A program made the translations under genes and the position numbers. Shown piece by piece: positions 37,131-51,438 of a stretch of 64,000 bases of DNA. The stretch is taken from positions 20,349,183-20,413,182 of the forward strand of contig JACAXG010000002.1 in assembly GCA_018881555.1 (NCBI GenBank), given 5' to 3'. Source of the stretch: Amblyornis subalaris. Lineage: Eukaryota; Chordata; Aves; Passeriformes; Ptilonorhynchidae. The notes under the pieces are model-generated. The model worked only from the letters and a program-made list of their open reading frames with translations, searched no databases and had not been told where the DNA came from. The stretch's first letter is position 1. Each line of letters starts with the position of its first letter.

Positions 37131-40100
37131 TAAAAGCAAACTACCAAATCAGCTTTGTAGCTAGTTTTACAGCTAATGGCAGACATCCATGTCCTGAGAG
37201 CACATCAGCCCAAAGGATCGCTGGTTAGCCAAGAGAGGACATTTGGGTGGAAGACAACCTCAAACTCACACTTCACAGCAAGCTACCCCTTGCACAACAG
37301 CCCTTATGCACAAAAGGCTGAGGACCATAAGGCTCTCAGCAGCATCTTTAAAGGAAAGAAAAACCAGGCAAGGAGGGCTAATAATGCTGTACAGTATTGC
37401 CAGTGTTTGTGTACAGAAACATTGTAAAGAGGAGTATGACCAAGGCCACATTATGTAGACAGTGTAACAGTATAAGACATAACCATAACTTTTTTATTAG
37501 TGCCTCTGGCACTACTTCAAAGCAATAATCAAAAACTCTACTAGCCTCAAGGAATTCTCATTTGCTTAGTATTAGTTTTATGAAGACGTCATGTTAAATG
37601 GTGTTGTGGAGTGACACTGCCATTGAAGTCAACAATTATTATCAATTATTATCTCAGAACAATTCCGTGAGAGCTAATGGGATCATAGGAGCAGAAAGGC
37701 AACATGAAGCTCTTTAAGTACTCGAGGAAATCTTGTGTAGTCCATGCTATGAGCTCCGGAGAGCTGGAAACAAAGGCATGAACGGGTATTAATCACTTCC
37801 AGTGAGAAAACTCTTAAAAATACTAATCTCTTGCAAGAAGCCTGAATGCCAAGATATTCCCTGAAACATTTCAGGAATGATAAATGACAAGTGAATATAT
37901 ATTGTGTCAAGTGTTAGTCATTTAATACTGTGCCTTTAACAGTGCACTGTTGCCACTCCAGTGCTTCACTGGTACCATTGTAGTATAAATTTAATTGTGG
38001 TGTCTATTAATCACCCAGGAAGACTTGGCCTAAGCTGAAGATTGACTTGGCAGTATAACAGTAGAGATCAGGTATATTGCTCTTCATGTTTATAATAAAA
38101 ATTGTCAGCTGACGGTGTCCTAAGATGAAAAAAAATTATTTGAGAGGAAGGAGTCTGGGGAGTTATTCCTCCCTTGGTGTTATGCAAAACTGATTGATAA
38201 ACATTTAAACTCAAGTTGATCTAAGGAGTCATGAAACATAGGAATTCTTTGGGCCACTCATTTCTGTTGAGGTCATCTCTGTTAGATATTGGGTCTACAT
38301 GGGAACAGCTGCTTTACTGTCAATGTATATTGTGCCATTCAGCATATTACAAAAACTACGTTACAATACAAACTCTGAGGCAGCAGTATTGCTACCTATA
38401 AGCAGCTGTAAGTCACTGTGTAGGGCTAAGAATAACTTTTGGGAATACATTGGAATGACGAGTGTAGATACAGTGAAAGGCATCAGTTTCCAACAGCTGG
38501 CTTAAAAAATGTAGATTCCAATATCACCTTGAAAGTCCACTCTGGCTGTTTCTTCAAAAAAAATACCTTTTTTTTGCCACATATTTTCTAACAAGGAGTT
38601 TATTTTATCCGCCCAGAACTAGGGCTTATAGGACCATCATGGCCCCCCAAAAATGCATTTTATAGTAAAAGTTGTTAGGTAACCTGATCCCAGTCTTTCA
38701 CACTACTCCCCAGAGGCTCCACCCCCTGAATCTGGCTGAAGACCGTGAGGATCCAGTTGCACAGGGCTTACTCATGGATCATTCAGTCTCTCAGTGCATC
38801 TGTAATCCACATTTCACACCTCAAAATACAGAACACGACTCATGCAAAATCAAGTGTGGAAATGCAATAAACTGCTGCTGAAAATGAGTCTGCAATAGCA
38901 TTTTCACATTTCTCCATGTCTGCATGCAGCTAGTTGTTCTTCTCTCTGATTAGGGATGTGTTATGCCAGGAGCATACCACATTGTTAAAATGACCATTAA
39001 TTAAATCTATGGCTATTATGTGGCCTTTTCAAACCATTAGAATTATTTTAGCTGATTGGTTTTTTCTGATCCATGTGTTTCTATTTTGCCTAATTTCAGT
39101 AAACCTACATTTTGGGAAGATACTTAGCCTTAATATGAGTAGTATCTGATAGGAATGAGAAAAGATAAAAGGACAAATACAAAGTAGACACATCTGCAGA
39201 CAAACAACCTTATTGTCATAAACAGACATTCTTATTAAATTTACATATAAGGGAAAATTAGTTCTTACTACAATTGTTGAGAATTTTGCCCTTGACACCT
39301 ACAAAATCACAATTTCACTTACTAGTATTGTGTTTGTTTCTACCACAATATTCACCAAAATGAGAAAAAAATAAGCAAAGTGTATCTAATTTTTTAACAA
39401 GTACCATGCATACGCATCATTTACTACTAACTTTGGGTCAATTTATCTGAATGCAAAGTGACAAATTATACTGATGCAGCCACACATTACTGATTAGCAG
39501 CAAATTACACTGACACAGTAGCACAGTATAATCTTCAGCCACACATGAGTTTGAGTATCGTGAGCTCATATATTTGAACCACGATGAATAGGATGGGAAA
39601 AAATCATCCTGTATGAAGCTGTGATCCACCCAAGCAAATGAAGGGAGAGGAATAAGAAAATCGCAAAGCAAATCTGAAGTTACAGTACCTCTTTGCTTAT
39701 ACAAAATGTACACCAGCCTTATTACTATTTATTTGATTATAGAGGTGTGTATGCCATTTGGATAGCACCGGCTCACAGTGAGAGGAGAGTGAACCTCAAA
39801 AAATATACACAGGCTGCACAGTCTTCCTGCTGCTTAGAGAAGGACACGGATAGTTCTGAATATTATAATGTTGCCGCCAGTTAAATAAAAAAACAGTGGG
39901 AATCCTCCTTGTCCTTTTGTTCTTGAAACAAAACAAGAGCTGCTTCTTAATGTTAGACTCAAGCAAAATTCCCGGGCTTTCAATGGGAGTTTTGTCCAAC
40001 TGGCATGCATGGCATTGTTCCAAGAAGGACGGGGAGCACAAAGGTGAAGACTACGAAATGATATCACCCTCCTGCAGAATGGTGTATTCTGTAGAGGAAA

Positions 40101-43100
40101 AAAGGGCATATATTCGGATCTTACGGTAACCATGTTGTTCCACCAACAGAAGGATTTGTGTTCTGGAGAGGCTGCTCCCATCCTCTATACGCATAAAAAT
40201 TAGTAACAGATTTGAGGACATAAATGACATCAAGCTCAGTCAAGCCAACCTTTTTATTACTGCTGGTGTAATAGGGCATCCCAGTCTGCCAGGTGATGGG
40301 ATTTTGGTGTGTTCTCTTCTGCCTTAATTTCCCAGTCTAAAACCTGGATAGACTGACAGCTTTTTTACATGCGTGTCTCTGCATCCCCACCCTCTCTTTG
40401 CCTCATGATATTTCTGTTTACTTTTAAGAGAAGCAGAAAGAAGTGGAAATACATCTTTTCCACAGCCTTTGATTGTATTTTATGTTTTGTAATTATTATA
40501 AAAATACCTCAAAGCTCTGTTTTTCATTTATTATTGCTCATTTGATAAGATAAAGTACTGTATGCTATGAGCTCTTGACTTTTTTGTCATCTGAGATTGA
40601 AAATACAATGCTAAATACATTAAATATTCACAAAGGGAGTCAAATGGGGTCAGGGAAAGTGCCATACATTAATCATAAATGTGTGGTATTCNCTTGTTAA
40701 ATGATATAGTTCAGCTCTGCATTTTCTGACAAATGAGGTCAAGATGTTGTTTGCCATTAGAAACTAATTAGAGGAAATTCTTCACGCTCTTTTAATGAAG
40801 AAAAGCAAACTTTTGGAAATGATAATGTGAAGAAAAGTTAGACTATGTTGACCAAAACCAATTTTTTTTTCCCAAAACAATGTTTCTAAAGAAAAATGGT
40901 GATTAGTTACAAAGTTCACATTCTCATAATTTCACCAGTCAATAAGGTTACATCATGGGCAAGAATCAGTGTCTTATGGCAATGAGAGATANGAGGAAAA
41001 CAATGAGAAAGTGATTACTATTGTCAAATTCTGCTGTTATTTGAGCTATTTTACTTTAGTATTAGGTATTAATGGGATTAAATGAAAGAATGACCTTTCA
41101 ACACTTAGCTGTAGTAGGCATTTATGAAAATCAAGTGGTTTTGGTATGTCAGCCTGAGCAGAAAAAGATTTTACATACCTAAGTTTAACATTCTTGTGAC
41201 CAGAGAAGTTAATATAAAGAGATGTGTCTGCATTTTTAAAGTCCGTGGTAAAACAAGGCAAGATCCAAAATAGAGGCAGGAATTATTCTAGTTTTATGGT
41301 GACCATGCCCATGTGGAGTTGGGCAGCTGAGGAGCATCAGCAGCTGGCACACCCCTTGTGAAGCACAGTCAAGGGCCAGAAGCTGGAGACTGCCTCCCCA
41401 CACCGCCTGGGGGAAGGTGAGAGGTTGAGAATGTGTTGGGAGAAACACTTATGACTCCTACACCTCAGCCCACTGAGACAGCCAGCCCTTCTGGACAGTA
41501 CTTTGATCTACTACCACTTGAAGCTGAATTTTACAAAACTCCCATTACAAAGATGCTTCTTTCCACACAGGTTAATTTTTTCTTGTAATATTATTTTATG
41601 GACAATCAATGCTTAACAGAGCATCTCACTATCAAAACAACAATCTTAGTCCAAAATGCAAGTAGAGGACTGCTGTCACAGAAGCATTTCTTCTTTCTGT
41701 TGCTTTTTTTAAAATGAAAATACTTGTAAATATTAGCACTTTCTTGCAGAATTGAACGTCTTTTTATTTCCTTAAAAAAATAGTTAATATGGATGCTTAG
41801 TGCAGTTCATAAAAATTGTCTAAATTTTCATGTACTTTGAAAAGATTTTGAACATTTTATTATAGAGTAGGATGGTCCTTAGTTATATTTACCATGAAAA
41901 AAGAGGTTTGTTCAGGCAGACTCTGTGTATGAGGTGTATGCTTATGCTTCTTATCAGCCAGATCATCTACAATTAAACAAACTCTGTAAGCAAGTGGCCA
42001 CAAAAAGGACATTTTTCTGTTGGCTTTCAGGCTCCGCTGAAAGTCAGGGTAATTCTGGCTGTGTGTCTGAGGCTACATTTGACCATATATGACTGAGGAC
42101 ACAAAACCCCCAGACTATATCTCTACTAACCAACCAAGCATGGGCAGGACACAGGCCAACCACAACTACGGGAGCTTTTAAGTCACTAGCACAGTCCCTG
42201 AGCACAATTTTGATCAGAGTCAACTACAACACTCTCAGATCACACTTTGGGGAGAAGCAGGAGATAACACAGGCCAGGACCATTCCCAACAGGCAATTTG
42301 AATGCAATCACCCTGTTTTGGGGAGCTGGGAGAGATTATCTACGGTGATGTGAAATGTGTCAAGCCAATTGACTTCAAAACTGGACAGTGCCTGACCTAT
42401 TTTATTTGCTAGGGTAGAGGTAGCTAAACACTATTTTTTATTAAAAAGAAAACCACAAAAATGTATTTTTCATTGTAGTTTATTTCATCAGAGCACTTTC
42501 TGATGTGTTTTTGACAATAAAGTAGCAGAAAAAGCTGGCAGACAGTTTATCATCAGTAAGAGCACAGAATCCTGTCAATAGCAGAAGAGATACCTAAAAT
42601 TCTTAGCAAACTCAACTCAAACATAGCTTTCTTTAACTTCTGTACTACAGATAGTTAGGCAATATCATGTAGCCAAAGTCTGTTTCCTTTCCTTTTAAAT
42701 ACAAGTTCCTCTTGGCTAAGTGTATTTTTCTCCCAAAGCCTGTCCATATGTATGCAACAGTTAATTAAAGCTTTGTCCAGTGAAAAATCTTCCCATGTCC
42801 TCGGCTACTTATTTCTACTAGTTTGAATGGAAACAAACTGTTCATTGTAGGGTGGACAGAGAATTCTTAGAACCAGCTTCAGTTGATCTAATAGCCTGAG
42901 CATGAAAGCATTTGTGAGAGGACCGAATACTAAATAGTAAGGGTGACAAAGACCATCAGCTTTCAGACCTAACTATCCAGAAGAACGCACAGAATGCAAG
43001 AGGTGGAAAATTCAAAAAAGAGAAATTCACAGGACATTTTTGTGAAAGTGCCAAGAAGCATTTTGACCTTTCCCTGCTTNATTTTCCTGGTAAAATAAGT

Positions 43101-44251
43101 AGCACTGGAAAACATCACTGATGCTGTCATACACTACAAATGGTAATTCTGCAGTTTCTAATGAAACCTCCTATGCTTTTTTACAGTGTACATTGCAATA
43201 TTTCATCTAAATAGAATAAGGTCAACTCTATTCTACTTGCAAGAACTGCTTGTGAGGACAACAATTGAATAAAAACAAAAAGCAGATTATTGAAAGCATG
43301 CATTACTCCATTTCTAAGAATATACTTAATGCCTTTAACTTTGGGAGACAGGTGAGGAGGTCCCTGTGAAACCCTGGCAGAGCTTTAAAATAGCAGAAGG
43401 CAAAATGATATGTGCTGTGCATCACACAGTCTGTGGTGAGACAAGGAGAGCACATCCATGGGTAATTCTGCTTCATGAATCAGGAAGTCAGTGTCCTTCT
43501 GTTCCATCAGGCTTAGTATGATCATCACATAAAAGACAAAAAACAGGTCCAGGAGTCTTCTTTATCTTTCTTTTTTTTCCATCTTCACTGGGCCTTGAGG
43601 CTACTTTCAGGAAAACAAAGCTTTCAGCAGCCAACTCAGCCAAAACATCATCAACAGAGGGCCCTGTGTCAGCCAGAGCACCCCCAGGAGTGAAGACATT
43701 TGTTCCCAAAAACAATGCTGACACTGGCTCCAGACAGAAGCTGGGATTTGTAATGGGGACATGAGTTTCTGTGCTGGGTATGACTTTTTGCCAGACTGAT
43801 GAGGCTGGCCAATACTTCCTCGGAAAAAGAAAGTAGTCTTTGGTGTTGAAAGATCTCCCCTCTTCACAGTTGCATGGGCTGGTGATACAGCCTGGAGTTT
43901 TATGCACTCTTCCTTGTGGCTAATCCAGTTCCACTGTCAAGAGTGGGCTTCATTTTATAACCAGAGCTTCCAGAGCTGGCAAACCAAAGGGAAGTATAGT
44001 ATATATCAGGAAGCAAACAAAAGCAGAATTCTCTCCTGGAGAAGAGTGGAAACGGGTTTCCAGTTGTCATGCACAATGCCTTCTAATTTCCTTGGAAAAT
44101 AATGCCTTTTCAATGTCTCTTGAGTTTGAATTTAAGCCCGTGCATGAAATGGCCACGAATAAAAAATAATGAGGAGGATGGTTATGAAATTATGTTTTCA
44201 AAAATAACAACACATCCTGTATTTTTTTCCCCATTCTGTACAATTTTCTAG
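37131..44251. other. Anonymous AT-rich non-coding DNA
   Basis: A long stretch with no recognised gene or interspersed repeat. A short AATTCCC...TTTCAATGGGAGTTTTG piece at about 39966-39994 resembles a word seen in old amniote repeats, but it is too short to call. The 43.49-43.91 kb ORF is listed separately. Palindrome-like TAGAATA...TATTCTA words occur near 43212-43235. Confidence 0.5.
43488..43907 (-). other. Open reading frame of 139 codons, unassigned
   Basis: The minus-strand frame is open from just inside a TAG at about 43922 to TGA at 43490-43488. It begins only with a GTG, so no ATG supports a start. Its translation is not low-complexity and includes GGALADTGPSVDDVLAELAA, GKKRKIKKTPG and CLLCDDH. 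This is one of the longest frames in the window, and local G+C is above average. I recognise no family. A fragment of a processed pseudogene or a chance frame are both possible, and several frames of this length are expected by chance in 64 kb of both strands. Confidence 0.15.
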
Positions 44252-44341
44252 CCTTCCTCCAATTGAAAGGCATTTCACAAGGGCTGCCATTGGTCTATGA
44301 TAGAACTAAGCAGCATTTCAGAACATGTGTCCTGGGAGAAG
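44252..44341 (+). other. Candidate 90-nt exon, unknown
   Basis: A strong acceptor (long T/C tract ending AATTTTCTAG before 44252) and a consensus donor GAAG|GTAAGT after 44341 bracket 90 nt. One of three frames is open, with a translation including FLQLKGISQGLPLVYDRT. It may be a non-coding RNA exon, a coding exon or chance. It is on the opposite strand to the 25-kb candidate. Confidence 0.22.
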
Positions 44342-47300
44342 GTAAGTGTCCTTAGATGTTTGTCCAAAGCAGCAGGTTTATGGTTAAGCAGCAGTTTGAA
44401 CAGGCTTTAAAAACATAGACAAAAAGAAATTTGAATCTTAGGAAGAAACAAAGTCTTTTTTTACTTGTGACAAAAACAGATTTCTTGGAGTTTTTCGTGA
44501 GACATGTAATATCAACCATGGTGTCTTGGACAGTTTCCAAATAAGGTAATTATAAAATACATAATTAAATGTTCCCTTAGCTTCAAAAGTATCGTGATTG
44601 CTAGATTTAAATTGGTTAGTAGTACTTTTCAGTCCTTTCATGAAGCTGTTGCAGTCTATTTTGGGAATCAGCAATGGTTGATACACAATTCAGTTATGTA
44701 GGATATTTACAAACCATTTTCTGATTTCTTCCAAAAGACACCATAAAAATCCATAAACTTTTTTTTTATTGACTAAATAAATTAAAAAGAAAAAAGTGGG
44801 AAAATAAAATCTAATAAGGAAAATAGACAGAATAATCACTTAATTCCCGCACATGCTCTCTGGTCAAGGAACATTGCAAAAATATCTGAAAATTACAGAA
44901 CAAGATACATATTAAGAATCTTGATGTTTTCTTCTTCCATTACACTTTATGCGTGGACTAAAGTCTGTAGACTCTATGCTAACAGAATTGAGTTCAAAAG
45001 CACTCTCAAAATAAGCACTATAACAATAAACTGTACATAGAATATAATTTTGAATTCTTCAGAGCCAAATCCAGTCTTTCCTTTTCAAGCTTATTTCTGT
45101 CCTCAAATGTTGGGATAGTAAAGGCATTCTTGGTGCTTTCAATCCATTTCAGACTGAGAGGCACCAAAGAGAGCAGCTCGAAATCAGAGATCTTACTTCC
45201 CCAATCCCCCCACACACTCTTCAAATACAATACAAACTATTTTCAAAAGGCCTTTACAGACCCACTGACATTTAACTGGAAATTGGGGTCCATGCTCAAA
45301 GGAAAATTTTCCTATAATGACACTAAAGANCTCAAGCAAGATATTCTGCTCTCCCTGCTCTTGAAGGGAACACAAAACAGAACAAAAACAAGGAAGAAAA
45401 CTTTAACAGGAAAACAAGGTAATGTGCAAAAAAAGAATGTAGAAAATGTTTTGGATAACACATAGGACCCTTCAATGCATCATGTAGAAAAACATTCAAT
45501 GAATAACATACGTTGGCTCTTTTTATTATCACATCATCCACAATTGCTATGTTTATTCAGTCTTTCTTTGTCTAGCCCTACTCCGTGTAACCCTTTCTAG
45601 CCATTTTACTATTCCAAGAAAGCCAAGCCATGTAACATAATCAAGGACAGAGAAGATTGTATGCTTAGCGACCATGGAACAGGCATACAGTGACAATTTC
45701 ATCTCAGCACAGGACGATGTGTCATATCAATAGGTGCTCACACTGAAGCTCCTTTGCTCCCTCCTTCAGCAGTCAGCCAACAGCTGAATATGGTCCAGGA
45801 GTATCAACCAAGTGCTCACACACTATGAGAAAGCCTCCCTCGTGGGACACAAGCAAATGCTATGACAATCAGGGACACATCATTGCACAGTGACGAAGGG
45901 TGAAATCAAATTTTAGCACTGCAGATATACAACTTCCATATGTCATCAAGGATGCTCTGATTTCTATAATATAACCTTGCTGCTCCTATTAGAGAGTGCA
46001 ACAAGTATTATTTGTAATCTTTTGTGCAGAGATGTTCATAGGTACTGATAAAATAGTTTTTTGAAAATGCACAAGCAAAACCATTCACAGTTTTGATGCA
46101 TTCCACATCATTCTCATTCGTTAATAAATGCAAAATGAAGACAAGAGGGACCCTTTTTCTTTGTAATTACAAATTGTTCATTAATTTGTTTTACAGTGCA
46201 ACAAAAAAGCCTAGTAAATCAGGGAGAGTGGGAAGCAGAGTTTTAGTTCCAGTTAGCCAAAACAAGCAGAAGAGAGATGAAGGTTGAATCCCACCTTCTG
46301 GCCAGCTCTTCTGCTGTAAATCATAGAGAAGATTCAGTTGTATATACTCATATATGGTGAACATCTTTGTTTGAGGTGTTTATCTCTTCCACTGATGGTG
46401 GATTACAGTTATTTGTAGTATTTTTGATGTGTGTGGTCTAAACTTAAAAATACTGCAAACCTTGGACAAAAATAATTGCTCATATATTTATCATTTTTAG
46501 TCCTCTTCTAAAATTCCTTATCCCTTCAAGCTCCACCTGAGATTCTCAAATGCAGTCAACTGTCTAAAAGAGTTGGTGTATTTGGTCTGATTTTCCACTG
46601 CTTATACAAGGAGATAGAGGGAATACAAATGAAAGAGAGTAAAATATTGCTGCGATAACTTGTTGGCATTTTTTCAGGTTTTTGTAACACATGCATTTCA
46701 CCCACAGCAAAAAATCCATGGTTCACTTCTACAAGAAATGGTGGATAGCTCTTACAGATCATTGCCAAAGAAAATGTAAATGCCACCTCGTCCCACACGA
46801 GTTTTCCATGTGTGTTCCTTCCTATGGGGCAGTTTGCTGACCACAGTGGTCCTCAGATGACACCATCAGTCAATTCACCTCCCTGACTGGGAAGAAAATA
46901 ACCAGAAAGTGGATAATTCTCTGAGTTAACTGGTTGAATCGACTCAAGGAAAGAGGCAAAGGATGAGACAAAGCAGGGGAACAGGACTCAGAGGGTGGAG
47001 CAAGACACGGAGACAGAGTGGGGAGGAGGAGGGAGTGAGACCTTCTCCTGTGGCAACGGCAAGCCGCCAGGTTGGCTTGCAGCCATAAACTACCTTCACA
47101 GCACCAAATAACCAGTTATGCAAAATTACTAGATACAAAAGGAAGACAAGGCCAAAATTTTTCTTCCCAGGCACTTTTTAAAGTGAGTTCTCCCTAAGAA
47201 AGAAAAGGCACATACCCAGTTAAAACTTTGAAAAATTGAGGGCTAATTCATTTTAGCTAATGGGTGTGGAGGGGACAGATTGTTTCTCCTCTTAAGTTAA

Positions 47301-47638
47301 GCAACTGTTAACAACATTCCTTCTGCTGAGAGGTTAAAATTTAGATGATTTATCACCAGCACATGACATTACTATTTGCAAACATAATAATTTCTAAACT
47401 AGAGGTTAGCCTGATTCAGTTTAAGACCATAACTCTTTTGGAGTTGCACATTCCTAAATATAAGGCTTTACAATTTTATTTTCTTTTTACTTATCCACAG
47501 CATTGATCAAAGGAATTAACTTACTCAAATAAAGGCAGTAGGAGGTTTGGGTAGAATATAACATTATTACTCATTGTAGCATTTACTTGATTAAATCATT
47601 TGCAAGACAGACCTCTTGATAAAACACTATTTACTTAC

Positions 47639-47695
47639 CCCTGCACTGAACACATCTGGGTACCAATCACTGCAGGGTTGATTCAGCCATTCATC
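47639..47695 (-). other. Candidate 57-nt mini-exon, unknown
   Basis: On the minus strand a branch-like CTAAT and a T/C tract (TTTATCTTTCCTTGGAG) precede 47695. Donor G|GTAAGTAAAT follows 47639. The 19 codons between are open (DEWLNQPCSDWYPDVFSAG) and symmetric in phase. The acceptor is GAG, which is weaker than CAG or TAG. It is on the same strand as the 25-kb candidate, but no link can be shown. Confidence 0.18.
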
Positions 47696-48428
47696 CTCCA
47701 AGGAAAGATAAATTAGCTTTAAGGTAATTTGGAAAAGACCTCTCAAAATAAGAGTTCTTTGGAATTTAGGAATCAACTTTTATGAATGTAGAAACATTTA
47801 CGCTGTGAGTCGTCTGCAATTTGAAGTCACTGCCAAAATATTGCAGAGATAACTTTACACGGAGACACTGGGACAATCCTGGCACTGCCCACTTGTTACT
47901 TGTAGACAAGATTGAACATCACTCATTGATAAGGCTCTCATGTATTTAGAATTCAGGCAGTCTGAATTTCAAAAGATATTATAGAGCTAGCTACCTCTTA
48001 GAACTCATCCATATCTTACCTCTGCACAAGAAAAAGCTTGCCTAAATAATCAGCTTGGTGTGTGTTTCCTTAAGCCACTGAAGACGGCCTCCCCAGAACC
48101 CCACTGAACTCCCACTGGCAGCATGGGTGCTGCACAGGCTGCTCAGGTGCAGACACGTTACTGGGGGCTTGGGCAGTGCAGTGCTGGCCTGGGCAGCCAG
48201 TTGGAAGCAACTGGGCTGAGATGGTCAGGAACACAGGAAGAGGTGGGAGAGGAGGCAGAAAATGCTGGACAACAGCTCAGAGAAAGTGCGTGTTCATAGT
48301 GGAACAGTAGAAGAAAAGGGAAGTACAGACAGAATTACTGTATGTTTGACTAACATGGTGGAGATTATTCATTTTCTGTGCATTTAAATATAGTAAAATC
48401 ATTCACTNTATGACTCCAACACACTAAT

Positions 48429-48490
48429 TTTACTACTGTTATTATTGTTATTGCTATTTTATTGTTACTATTATTATTGCAATTTTATTA
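48429..48490. repeat. Imperfect (ATT/GTT)n tract
   Basis: Degenerate trinucleotide run with units TTA, TTG and TTATTA. Confidence 0.75.
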
Positions 48491-51438
48491 CAGTCATAAT
48501 TTCTATATTCACTGTCATTTATACCTCTGTGTTTTGAGATGAAATCACAGTAACATTGTGCCAGTCAGGTGTGGGACATGCCAACTAACTCCATTCTCGA
48601 GAGCTAGAGACACACCGGGTGTCACTGTTTGGATCACAGCACCGAAGAGCAGTCTCTGAGGATGTTGCTTTACAGATCCAAGACATTCAGCAAGGCTATG
48701 AGTGCCAGCGGAGGGAGAAGGGCAGTGGGCAGTATTTGTCTCCCCCTTCATTCCCCTGACCCACACACAGAAAGGAGGAGAGGCTTTGCCTTCAACAGAG
48801 TGAAGCAGCACCCTTGAAATCCTTGTTAGCAGATGCTGTTGAGATTCCCTCTCCAGCCCTGAGAGCAGGTGCCTTCAGCATAAGGTCAGAGGGATCTCCT
48901 ACGGCTAAGGCAGCATCAGGCATACATAACACTTGAAATTTTAGCTCAGTGATTTGTGCAAAGCTTCAATGAATCAACAGAGTAACAATCTTGATTCCCA
49001 GGCCAGTTTGCAGCATTCGAGGTTAAGGACAGTGATACATGAAAACTCACTGTCAGCCAAGAAGTGTGATACGGAGGAGAAAAATAATTGTCAGCTGGGG
49101 TTAGCTTTTAGCATTAATTCTCTGTGGCTTGCTTTGACTCCTCATGTTTGTTCTTTCCATAAAGAGAACAAAAAACAAGCTATCACAGAAATTTTACTGA
49201 GATGTTATCACTTTTCTTTTTTTGACTGATAGTGTTGGCAAGATGACATATTTCAGTCCCTCTAGACATCTATCGGATGATATAAATCAGCATTGTTCTG
49301 TTACACTGATAAAGCCGTGAGGATCACATTGAACAACAGGCTTCAGTCTCCTGTTGGAAGTGCTGAAATACTTTCCTTATGCCTTCTAAAAACACTTTCT
49401 TGCTGCTCAGTTTAGTATTTCCCAGGTGACCAGATCAGAAAGAGTAAAGTTCTGTGATGTTTTGTAAGACTGGTTGCATATGAACAGAGCTGATTTTTCC
49501 ACATCCTGTCAGCTGTTAGACATTTAATTTGGTAGTTCAGAGGAATTTATGTTAAAACCGCCTAGCTGGACCACTTCAGCTCCCAATCACAGCTGAAAGG
49601 AGAGAAAACAAATGTCAGGTAGACATTGCAGACTTTAAGTATCAGCCTTCACAGCAAAAGGCTTGGCTCATTTCTTCTGAGTTAGACTTTAGAGATGCTC
49701 GTGGATATTTCTTTTTATCTATGTATTGAAATCTCACTACAGTCTTCTATCCTAATTCCCTCTATTCCCACGAGGCTGCTGGCAGTAAGTACACCTTAAA
49801 TAAAATCAGAAAGAGGAATTATTCATTAATCAGAAAACTAGTTATGTCAAGAGCAAGGAAATATTCAAGTTCATGTACTGCAACTAATGAGCAAATGAGC
49901 AATTTGTTTAATTTGCCTGTGGCTTCAGACTTGCCAAGCACCCTCATCATAACCAGCAAAGAGCACTTGAAGGTGCTGACTGACACTATTAAAATAATTA
50001 CAAATTGACCATTGTTCTGCACAGAGAAGATCTATCCACAAAAGAACCTGATCTTTCATACTCTATTTGACATTTGTTAAACCCAGGGATCAAATTTTTG
50101 AAAGGAACTTTTTAATTTCCTTACTTGAATTCCTATCCAAATATAAACCTGGCCTCCTTGGGTTGATTCGCAGTAGATAAAACCAAGACCCTGCATTCAG
50201 AAACACAATGCATGCTAAAAGCAATTTTAGAGTGAGAGAAAAGTGAATCAACAAGCAAAAAAAGTCCTTTCATCTTGACTCAGATTATATACCATACTAT
50301 GTTAGATTAGTCGACATTGTCTGTAATTTAATTACTCCTGAAAAAGATTTAACACTTACTTCCACTGTATTAATCTCTATTGAACAGTAGACACTGCTTA
50401 CACTATGCTTGAACAAAATCAATCCATGCTAAATTTTCAAGTGGATTGTATATAAATTATGAGTACAGCACAGTTTATTCCAATTACTGAGAATTTCCAA
50501 AAGTACTTTTTAAAAAATAAAGTCATTTTCAGAGAATTTAGTGTCTTTGGAACATCCACAGAGTCAAAAGTAGAGCTGTAAACTAAGATGCTTTGTCCAA
50601 GGTAACTCAACTACTCATAAATTCTTGATGCTTTTACTCTGGGCTAATGGGATTATATAAGCAGAACTACTTAACAGCACTAAAGGGCAAAGCACATACG
50701 GACACATAGTATTTTCTCATTGATGATAACACTTTCTTGTTTTGAAGAATTTTCATCTGATTTTTAAAAGGTAGTATTTCCAAAAATAAGGCTGATGTGT
50801 TCAGGTCCAGGTGCTTCTGTTTTCTTGTGTATTGAGACAAGGAAATTTCCTTTGAAGGCAGCTGCTCAGTAAACCTGCAGGGCTTACTTTAAAAACTGCT
50901 CTAATTTTATCTCCTTTCAGAGATATGAAGATTGGGCAATAGCCCCTTCATTTTCAAAGTGTTGCCCAAGGCCCAGGAACACAGGGTCCCACAATAATCA
51001 CTGGAAATTATGCAGCTGAAACTCCATGTGGTATTTTCAGCCTTCTTTTAGCTAAGTGACCCATCTTAAAAGAACATATAATTTCACTGGGGCCTTCTCA
51101 GCTGGGAGAGTACTGTGAAAGNCAATGACAACAGTCAAAAATGTCTGGTACCCAGAGTCATTCTGAGATACACTGTGGGAAGAATGAGGTTGAACTAGCT
51201 CTGACATTTTTGTTTTAAGTATCTGCAACAAATAAGAGCAAACAGACCAGGATGCTATCACCTCTTTTGTCATGGTGAGGATATAATTTACCCTAAGAGG
51301 TAAGATGCTTAGATCAAAGCCCATTAAAATTTCAATTCCCTAAGTATAACAGCAGCTTTGTGTTGTTATTCTTCTTCTTTGGGTCTTCTGGCAAAGAGAG
51401 GGAGAATGAGATTAAAAGAATATGATAATCGCTTTCCT

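Larger units (their letters stand above)
44342..51438. other. Anonymous, mostly AT-rich non-coding DNA
   Basis: No gene or interspersed repeat recognised. Locally less AT-rich stretches lie at 46.95-47.10, 48.06-48.30 and 48.55-48.90 kb. A T-rich (ATT/GTT) tract lies near 48.45 kb. One candidate mini-exon is listed separately. Confidence 0.5.

Noticed and set aside
45130..45465. 111-codon Lys/Thr-rich ORF
   Set aside because: Low-complexity A-rich sequence with an N, no acceptable splice context and no motif.
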